From JAYEJW01 sp034716535 (GTDB lineage: Bacteria > Pseudomonadota > Gammaproteobacteria > Chromatiales > Chromatiaceae), in contig JAYEJW010000363.1 of assembly GCA_034716535.1 (NCBI GenBank), positions 1 through 10,028 of the forward strand: 10,028 nucleotides of DNA. Reading direction: 5' to 3'. The number at the start of each line of letters is the position of its first letter. The first letter of the stretch is position 1. Made by a program: the position numbers and the translations under genes. The notes under the pieces were generated by a model. The model had not been told where the DNA came from. It did not search any database and saw nothing but the letters and a program-made list of their open reading frames with translations. This document shows positions 4,602 through 10,028 of the stretch, piece by piece.

Positions 4602-5755
4602 GCGAAGATCAACGAGAGCAAGCCCCGGCGGCCAAGAAGAAATCCGTTGCCTTATCGGGAATCGCGGTGGCGGACACCGCCATCTGCACTGTGGGCCGCA
4701 CGGGGAACGACCTCCACTACCGAGGCTACGACATCCTCGACTTCGCCGATACGGCACAGTTCGAGGAGATTGCCTATCTCCTGATTCACGGGAAACTGCC
4801 CAATCCGACGGAGCTAACCGCTTATAGGAAGACCCTGCAATCGCTCCGTGGCCTGCCCGCGGCCCTCAAGTCGGCGCTGGAGCAGATCCCGGCCTCGGCA
4901 CACCCGATGGACGTGATGCGCACCGGCGTGTCCTTGCTCGGCGCCCTGGAGCCCGAGAGCGCATCCGTGCCCGTAGCGGCGGCACGGGGAATCGGCGACC
5001 GGGTCATGGCCTGCCTCGGCTCCATGCTGCTCTACTGGTACCACTACAGCCACAACGGTCGGCGCATCGACGTGGAGACCGACGACGACAGCATCGGCGG
5101 GCACTTCCTGCACCTGCTTCACGGAGACGAGCCGCCGGATCTCTGGGTGCGGGCCATGCATAGCTCGCTCAACCTCTACGCGGAGCACGAGCTCAACGCC
5201 TCTACCTTCACCGCCCGCGTGGTGGCGGGGACCGATTCGGACATGTACTCCTGCCTGACCGCCGCCATCGGCGCCCTGCGTGGACCCAAGCACGGGGGCG
5301 CCAATGAAGTGGCCTGTGAGATCCAGCAGCGCTACGGGGATGCGGACGAGGCGGAGGCGGATATCCGCGAACGGGTAGGGAATAAGGAGATCATCATCGG
5401 CTTCGGTCACCCTGTATACACCCTCGGCGACCCCCGCAACCAAGTCATCAAGCGGTTGGCGCGTCGTCTCTCAGAAGACGCGGGGAACCTGACCATGTTC
5501 GATGTGGCGGACCGTCTGGAGACGGTCATGTGGGACCTCAAGAAGCTGTTCCCGAATCTGGATTGGTTTTCATCCGTCTCCTACCACATGATGGGCATTC
5601 CCGCCGCCATGTTCACTCCGATCTTCGTCATCGCCCGCACCAGCGGTTGGGTGGCCCACGCCATCGAGCAGCGTCTGGACGGAAAGATCATCCGCCCCAG
5701 CGCCAACTATGTCGGCCCAGGCGCCCGGCACTGGGTGCCGATCGATCAGCGCTGA
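4598..5755 (+). CDS. prpC: 2-Methylcitrate synthase PrpC
   Basis: This 385-residue citrate-synthase-fold enzyme condenses propionyl-CoA with oxaloacetate to 2-methylcitrate and CoA. The N-terminal LSGIAVADTAICTVG...LHYRGYDILDFA (19-50) and HPMDVMRTGVSLLG are characteristic of the short type II/PrpC group rather than the long hexameric GltA. The catalytic triad is visible: H232 in GPKHGGANE, H271 in GFGHPVYTLGDPR and D322 in LDWFSS; H197 in YAEHELNAST is also conserved. The C-terminus RPSANYVGPGARHWVPIDQR matches PrpC. The ATG at 4598 has AGGAG seven bases upstream; the open frame extends further back but that part overlaps prpB and has no family similarity. The stop is two bases from the prpD start. 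It could have some citrate synthase activity, but the gene context fixes the methylcitrate role. Confidence 0.96.
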   Translation: MSEDQREQAPAAKKKSVALSGIAVADTAICTVGRTGNDLHYRGYDILDFADTAQFEEIAYLLIHGKLPNPTELTAYRKTLQSLRGLPAALKSALEQIPASAHPMDVMRTGVSLLGALEPESASVPVAAARGIGDRVMACLGSMLLYWYHYSHNGRRIDVETDDDSIGGHFLHLLHGDEPPDLWVRAMHSSLNLYAEHELNASTFTARVVAGTDSDMYSCLTAAIGALRGPKHGGANEVACEIQQRYGDADEAEADIRERVGNKEIIIGFGHPVYTLGDPRNQVIKRLARRLSEDAGNLTMFDVADRLETVMWDLKKLFPNLDWFSSVSYHMMGIPAAMFTPIFVIARTSGWVAHAIEQRLDGKIIRPSANYVGPGARHWVPIDQR

Positions 5756-5757
5756 TC
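5744..5757. repeat. 14-bp perfect palindrome at the prpC-prpD junction
   Basis: GATCAGC (5744-5750) and GCTGATC (5751-5757) are exact complements with no spacer. The palindrome covers the prpC stop and ends at the base before the prpD ATG. No normal Shine-Dalgarno precedes prpD, so prpD translation probably depends on ribosomes leaving prpC. A weak hairpin here could affect this. It may be chance. Confidence 0.5.
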
Positions 5758-7209
5758 ATGTCGAGCTCAGGCAACGTCGACGCGAACCTGCGCCGCGAAC
5801 CGGACCATGAGCTGGTGGACATTGCCGATTACGTCTGCGACTACCGGATCGAATCCGACGAGGCCTTCGCCACCGCCCGCTACTGCCTGATGGACAGCCT
5901 GGGCTGTGCGCTTCTGGCCCTACAGTACCCCGAGTGCATCAAGCATCTCGGACCCATCGTCGAGGGTACGATCGTGCCGCATGGGGCGCGAGTGCCGGGT
6001 ACCCGGTTCAGGCTCGATCCGGTCAAGGCCGCTTGGGACATCGGTGCGCTCGTGCGCTGGCTGGACTTCAACGACACCTGGCTCGCGGCGGAATGGGGAC
6101 ATCCCTCCGATAACCTCGGGGCGATACTGGGTGTCGCCGACTGGCTGAGCCGCAAGAAGGTCGCCGAGGGGCAGGCGCCGCTGAGGATGGGCGATGTGCT
6201 CGGCTACATGATCAAGGCCCACGAGATCCAGGGTGTGCTGGCACTGGAGAACAGCTTCAATCGGGTGGGACTCGACCATGTCCTGTTGGTCAAGGTCGCC
6301 TCGACAGCGGTCGCGGCCCATATGCTGGGAGCAACCAGGGAGCAGGTGATCGACGCCCTGTCCCTGGCCTGGGTGGATGGCCAGCCGCTGCGCACCTATC
6401 GTCACGCCCCCAACACCGGGTCGCGCAAGTCCTGGGCCGCGGGTGATGCCTCCTCCCGCGGCGTGCGTCTGGCGATGATGGTGCTTCGTGGGGAGATGGG
6501 CCTGCCGTCGGTACTCAGCGCGCCTCAATGGGGTTTCTACGACGTGCTGTTCAAGGGAGAGAAGCTCGCGTTCCAGCGGCCCTACGGCAGCTACGTGATG
6601 GAGCACATCCTGTTCAAGATCAGCTTCCCTGCCGAGTTTCATGCGCAGACCGCCGTGGAGTGTGCTCTCAAGCTGCACGATCAGGTCAAGGACCGGCTCG
6701 GTGAGATCGAGCGCGTCGAGCTCAACACCCAGGAACCGGCCATTCGCATCATCAGCAAGGAGGGGCCCCTGTACAATCCGGCGGACCGGGACCATTGCCT
6801 GCAGTACATGGTTGCTGTGCCCTTGATCTTCGGCGCGCTTACGGCCGATCACTATGACGATCATCTTGCCGCCGACCCCCGCATCGACGCCCTGCGCAGG
6901 AAGATGGAGGTGCGCGAGGACGGGCGCTATACGCGGGACTACCTCGACCCGGCCAGGCGCTCCATCGCCAACGCGGTGCAGGTCTTTTTTGCCGACGGAA
7001 GCAGCACCGAGAAGGTCGAGATCGACTATCCTCTCGGTCACCGCCGGCGCCGCGCCGAGGGTATCCCGGCGCTTTGCGCGAAATTCCTCGACGCCCTCAA
7101 CAGCCGCTTTCCAAAGGGCCAGGCCCGGCGCATCTACGACCTGTGCCTGGACGCCGAGCGTCTAACGGCCACCCCGGTCCACCGTTTCATGGACCTTTTT
7201 GCGATCTGA
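5758..7209 (+). CDS. prpD: 2-Methylcitrate dehydratase PrpD
   Basis: This 483-residue MmgE/PrpD-family enzyme removes water from 2-methylcitrate to give 2-methyl-cis-aconitate; it has no iron-sulfur cluster. It aligns end to end, from memory, with E. coli PrpD, also 483 residues: RWLDFNDTWLAAEWGHPSDN (100-119), IKAHEIQG, LENSFNRVGLDHVLLVKVAS, SLAWVDGQPLRTYRHAPNTG (202-221) and RKSWAAGDASSRGVRLA, followed by FQRPYGSYVMEHILFKISFPAEFH, NPADRDHCLQYMVA and YPLGHRRRR. The ATG at 5758 lies two bases after the prpC stop (TGATCATG), implying tight translational coupling. The rehydration to 2-methylisocitrate is normally done by an aconitase, which is not in this window; acnD and prpF are also absent, so this is the PrpD version of the cycle. 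The 115-bp gap to the convergent channel gene holds no hairpin with a T-run. Confidence 0.97.
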   Translation: MSSSGNVDANLRREPDHELVDIADYVCDYRIESDEAFATARYCLMDSLGCALLALQYPECIKHLGPIVEGTIVPHGARVPGTRFRLDPVKAAWDIGALVRWLDFNDTWLAAEWGHPSDNLGAILGVADWLSRKKVAEGQAPLRMGDVLGYMIKAHEIQGVLALENSFNRVGLDHVLLVKVASTAVAAHMLGATREQVIDALSLAWVDGQPLRTYRHAPNTGSRKSWAAGDASSRGVRLAMMVLRGEMGLPSVLSAPQWGFYDVLFKGEKLAFQRPYGSYVMEHILFKISFPAEFHAQTAVECALKLHDQVKDRLGEIERVELNTQEPAIRIISKEGPLYNPADRDHCLQYMVAVPLIFGALTADHYDDHLAADPRIDALRRKMEVREDGRYTRDYLDPARRSIANAVQVFFADGSSTEKVEIDYPLGHRRRRAEGIPALCAKFLDALNSRFPKGQARRIYDLCLDAERLTATPVHRFMDLFAI

Positions 7210-7324
7210 GCCCTATCCCCCCAGATCTCGGCCGCGCGATGGAGACGGTCGAGGGATGAATAGCCTCATCGGTCGTTCAACGCAACGCGGCGGTGGCACC
7301 CGCTCGACAGTAAGCTCTGGGCGT

Positions 7325-10028
7325 CTATTTCTCACTTCGGCCCGGCGCAGGGGTATCCGGCGGGATATCGGTAGTCGGTGGGGAAGCTTCGCGTGTCGCC
7401 GGCGATGGTTGACGGACCCGCACGTCCAGGGGCTCCGAGGTGCTCAGATGTACGTCACGTTGCGGGAAGGCGATGGAGATTCCCGCGGCCTGGAACTTGT
7501 CATTGATGGCCTGATGCAGCTCGGTGGTGACCGCGAGCCGGTAATCCAGGGACTCCAGGTAGCAGCGAAGGACCAGTGTCAGGGCGTTGTCGCCGAAGCC
7601 CTCGAAGGTTACAAGGGGGCCGGGATCGTCGAGCACCCGCTCGTTTTCCTCTGCGCTCTCCGTCAGAAGCTTGAGCGCCAGCGGAACATTGCTGCCGTAG
7701 CCGACCCCTATGTTGATGACGATCCGGTTCATCGTGTCGCTCAGGCTCCAATTGAGCAAGCGCCCGGTGATGAACTCCTTATTGGGCACCAGCAGCTCCT
7801 GTTTGTCCCAGTTTCGGATGGTCGTGGCGCGTATCTGGATTCTGGAGACAACCCCCGTGGTGTCGCCGATGGTCACGATGTCCCCGACCCGCACCGGCCG
7901 CTCGAAGAGGATGATGAGCCCGCTGATGAAATTGGCGACGATCTCCTGCAGACCGAAGCCGATGCCCACGCCGAGCGCCGCCACCAGCCACTGCACCTGC
8001 GACCAGGAGAGCCCCAGGGTACTGAAGACGATCAGCGCCGCGGCGGCGACGATGACGTAGCCGGTCAGGGTCTTGACCGTGTAGCGGCTGCCTGAAGACA
8101 GGGAAATGCGCTGCAGCAGCAGGATCTCGAGCAACGCGGGTAGGTTCTTGACCGCCACTGTCGCAATCGCTGCGATGAAGAGCACCAGCCCCACGTCGGC
8201 GAGGGTGACCGGAATGCTCCGCTCCTGACCGTCCACGATGCCTATGTGATGCCACAAGGCGACACCTTCGAAGATGCCGAAGGCCGGCAGGACATCGGAC
8301 CAGATGACCCATAGGCCGACCAGCGCACCGAAGAAGAGCAGGGTGTTGATGAGCTTGCGCGTCTGCTCGTCCAGAGAGGCCAGGTCCACCTCGGGCTCCT
8401 CCACGTGGAGAATGGAGCCAATACCTTCTTCTTCCGCTTTCTCCGTTCGCCTTTCGATCGCAGCCTGAAGTGCCAGGCGACGATGCATCAGAATGAGCCA
8501 GCGCACGATCACCTGGTGGGTCACGACCAGCCCGAGGACCAGCCAAAGCTCGCTCACGAGGGATTTGAGCAGTGTCCCCGCCGTGTAGACGTAGCCGACG
8601 AGAGTGAGTACCGCAAGAAACAAGGGGACGGCAACCAGGAGGGGGAACCAAACATGGCGCAGCCGGTTGACCCAACCGTCCGGGCGCTCGAGCAGGTAAC
8701 TCTGCAGGACCCCGCTCTTGGGATGGATCAGTCGAGCGGTAAACACGGCCAACCCAAGCATGAGCACAAGCAGAGTGATTCTGCCCAAGCTCCCGCTGTA
8801 CCTCGGGTCCGGAAAGTTATAGACCATACCGGCCAACAGACCCGCGGGGAGCAGGATCCAGAGCGCCCAATCGAAGTTGCTATTGATGGTCTGGAGGAGT
8901 CGCTCCGACCACCGGAAGTGTCGGTCTGCGACGCCCCCCTTCATGCACAGGAGGCGGAAGGCCAACAGCGAGAAGAAGCCGAAGGCCGCCGAAAGAGCGC
9001 CTTGTCCGACTGCCTTGGTGAACGCCGTCGCTTCCAGGGAGGAGGATAGGTGCCAACCGAGGATGGCGGTCAGCAGCGGCCAAGGAGCGGCAAGCAGGAC
9101 CGTGAGTCCTAGCCCTTGCAGGGTGTAGCTGATCCGGTCTGTGCCTACCCGGCGCAGCGGGGTGGCGGTTTCAAGGACAGCCGCGTGAATCGCCCTTGAT
9201 TTCCATAACAAGGCCAAGGCGATCAGGGTGGCCAGCCAGATCAACGGTGACGCGAGCGCCTCGTGCAGCAGCACTTGCGCCACGTCCAGCCAGTTGCTCG
9301 GCCAGATCAGCCAGGCGATGGCCCCGGGGAGGGCGGCGGCGACCTCCGATCCTATGGGTGGAGCATTGCGCACCCAGAGCAGCCGCTCGGCCAAGAAATC
9401 ATCATAGCGGTCGACCGTCTCCAGGAGCTGGTCGGATACGTAGTCCAACTCCCCGAGGGCGCGCACATAGGCGTTCTCTGTGGTGAGCGCTTGATCAAGG
9501 AGCGCCTTGCGTTGCTCCGCAAGCTCTCTGAGCTCATCGCGGACACCGGCTTGTTCTTCAGGCGCGAGGTCCGCGGTCAGCTCGTCCAGATAGGCATCGA
9601 TATCCCTCAGGCGCCGCCTTTCCTCGTTAAAACGGATCTGGTGCAGGCTGGCGTCAGCGATGATACGCTCTCGTTTCTTGGCCGCCTTCCGGTGGATGCG
9701 CTGGTCCGGCAGTTGCTGGCGGCGATCCAGCAACACTTGGCCGAGCACTTGGGTCAGGCCGGAGATCTCCAGGCGCTGACGCGCACTAAGGAACTCTTCG
9801 GCAATGCGTTTGGATTGCGCCTCCACCTCCGCCTGCTCGTCGTCGATTCGGTCCAGCGCGACAGCGAGCTCCGTGAGCTCCTCCGTGAGTGTCGCATTGT
9901 TCTGCGCCAGCTCTTCGACCAGCGCGTGTTTGCCCACGGCTTCGCGTTTTGCCGTCTCCGCCTCGGCCCGCGCCTGCTCGGCCTGGGCACGGCGGCGCTC
10001 GTTGAGCTGATCCTCCAGAAACCGCTTG
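7325..10028 (-). CDS. MscK/KefA-type mechanosensitive channel (5' end beyond window)
   Basis: The frame is open from the right edge (10028) to a TAG at 7325, giving 900 residues; the true start lies outside, so the GTG at 9937 should not be taken as the start. Residues 1 to ~220 are a Glu/Arg/Gln-rich coiled coil (for example NERRRAQAEQARAEAE), like the periplasmic MscS_porin domain of MscK. Residues ~235-670 hold about ten hydrophobic segments. The pore-lining helix and beta-domain follow at ~681-740: LGVGIGFGLQEIVANFISG, then FERPVRVGDIVTIG, VVSRIQIRATTI, and LLVPNKEFI with LLNWSLSD. The C-terminal MscS domain ends in AFPQRDVHL (~854-862). A Pro/Thr-rich tail of roughly 30 residues closes the protein. 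It should sit in the inner membrane and release solutes on hypo-osmotic shock. Full-length E. coli MscK is about 1120 aa, so some 200 residues, including any signal peptide, are probably missing. Confidence 0.93.
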   Translation of the reverse strand, partial: KRFLEDQLNERRRAQAEQARAEAETAKREAVGKHALVEELAQNNATLTEELTELAVALDRIDDEQAEVEAQSKRIAEEFLSARQRLEISGLTQVLGQVLLDRRQQLPDQRIHRKAAKKRERIIADASLHQIRFNEERRRLRDIDAYLDELTADLAPEEQAGVRDELRELAEQRKALLDQALTTENAYVRALGELDYVSDQLLETVDRYDDFLAERLLWVRNAPPIGSEVAAALPGAIAWLIWPSNWLDVAQVLLHEALASPLIWLATLIALALLWKSRAIHAAVLETATPLRRVGTDRISYTLQGLGLTVLLAAPWPLLTAILGWHLSSSLEATAFTKAVGQGALSAAFGFFSLLAFRLLCMKGGVADRHFRWSERLLQTINSNFDWALWILLPAGLLAGMVYNFPDPRYSGSLGRITLLVLMLGLAVFTARLIHPKSGVLQSYLLERPDGWVNRLRHVWFPLLVAVPLFLAVLTLVGYVYTAGTLLKSLVSELWLVLGLVVTHQVIVRWLILMHRRLALQAAIERRTEKAEEEGIGSILHVEEPEVDLASLDEQTRKLINTLLFFGALVGLWVIWSDVLPAFGIFEGVALWHHIGIVDGQERSIPVTLADVGLVLFIAAIATVAVKNLPALLEILLLQRISLSSGSRYTVKTLTGYVIVAAAALIVFSTLGLSWSQVQWLVAALGVGIGFGLQEIVANFISGLIILFERPVRVGDIVTIGDTTGVVSRIQIRATTIRNWDKQELLVPNKEFITGRLLNWSLSDTMNRIVINIGVGYGSNVPLALKLLTESAEENERVLDDPGPLVTFEGFGDNALTLVLRCYLESLDYRLAVTTELHQAINDKFQAAGISIAFPQRDVHLSTSEPLDVRVRQPSPATREASPPTTDIPPDTPAPGRSEK

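Noticed and set aside
5920..7041. Long minus-strand open frame (373 codons) opposite prpD
   Set aside because: It is a shadow of the GC-rich prpD gene: no family motifs, low-complexity His/Arg/Gly composition, and PrpD on the other strand is unmistakable.
7210..7324. Terminator between the convergent prpD and channel genes
   Set aside because: Only short weak stems such as GATGA/TCATC were found, and none is followed by a T-run on either strand.
7199..8095. Plus-strand open frame of 298 codons opposite the channel gene
   Set aside because: It overlaps the MscS pore region coding on the minus strand, which has clear motifs, and shows no recognisable domain.

Overview
This is a GC-rich proteobacterial window. 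I read it as gammaproteobacterial because PrpB, PrpC and PrpD align closely, motif by motif and in length, with the enterobacterial enzymes I remember. No rRNA, tRNA, CRISPR array, integrase or transposase gene was seen, and the species cannot be named from this sequence.

Layout. Positions 1-3518 carry five genes on the minus strand. Read in the direction of transcription they are a family-2 sulfotransferase (3518-2853), a VapB/VapC toxin-antitoxin pair (2749-2088), a metallo-beta-lactamase-fold hydrolase (1925-942) and the first 253 codons of an exported outer-membrane 'phenol MetA-pathway' transporter-like protein that leaves the window at base 1. Positions 3598-7209 carry a compact plus-strand operon, prpB-prpC-prpD, for the methylcitrate cycle. 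Positions 7325-10028, minus strand, carry the C-terminal 900 residues of a large MscK/KefA-type mechanosensitive channel whose start lies beyond the right edge.

How the genes work together. PrpC condenses propionyl-CoA with oxaloacetate to 2-methylcitrate, PrpD dehydrates it, and PrpB cleaves 2-methylisocitrate to pyruvate and succinate. The regulator prpR and ligase prpE are not in the window. VapC is a PIN ribonuclease neutralised by VapB, and a perfect 20-bp palindrome just upstream of vapB is the likely autoregulatory operator. The other genes show no clear functional link to the prp operon.

Most distinctive observation. A ~144-bp non-coding element at 1948-2091 has imperfect terminal inverted repeats, two internal inverted hairpins and a perfect 9-bp flanking direct repeat (CTCTTGGCG). 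It looks like a small non-autonomous mobile element (MITE/REPIN-like). It landed on the last codon of vapC and now supplies the vapC stop codon. Removing it in silico with one copy of the duplication restores a vapC ending in Ser-TGA-TAA, nine bases before the hydrolase start, so the insertion appears to have split a vapB-vapC-hydrolase unit. A second point of interest is the translation layout of the prp operon: a 23-codon leader ORF with a strong Shine-Dalgarno overlaps the prpB start by ATGA, and further stop/start overlaps follow down the operon. I found no convincing wholly new biological system.
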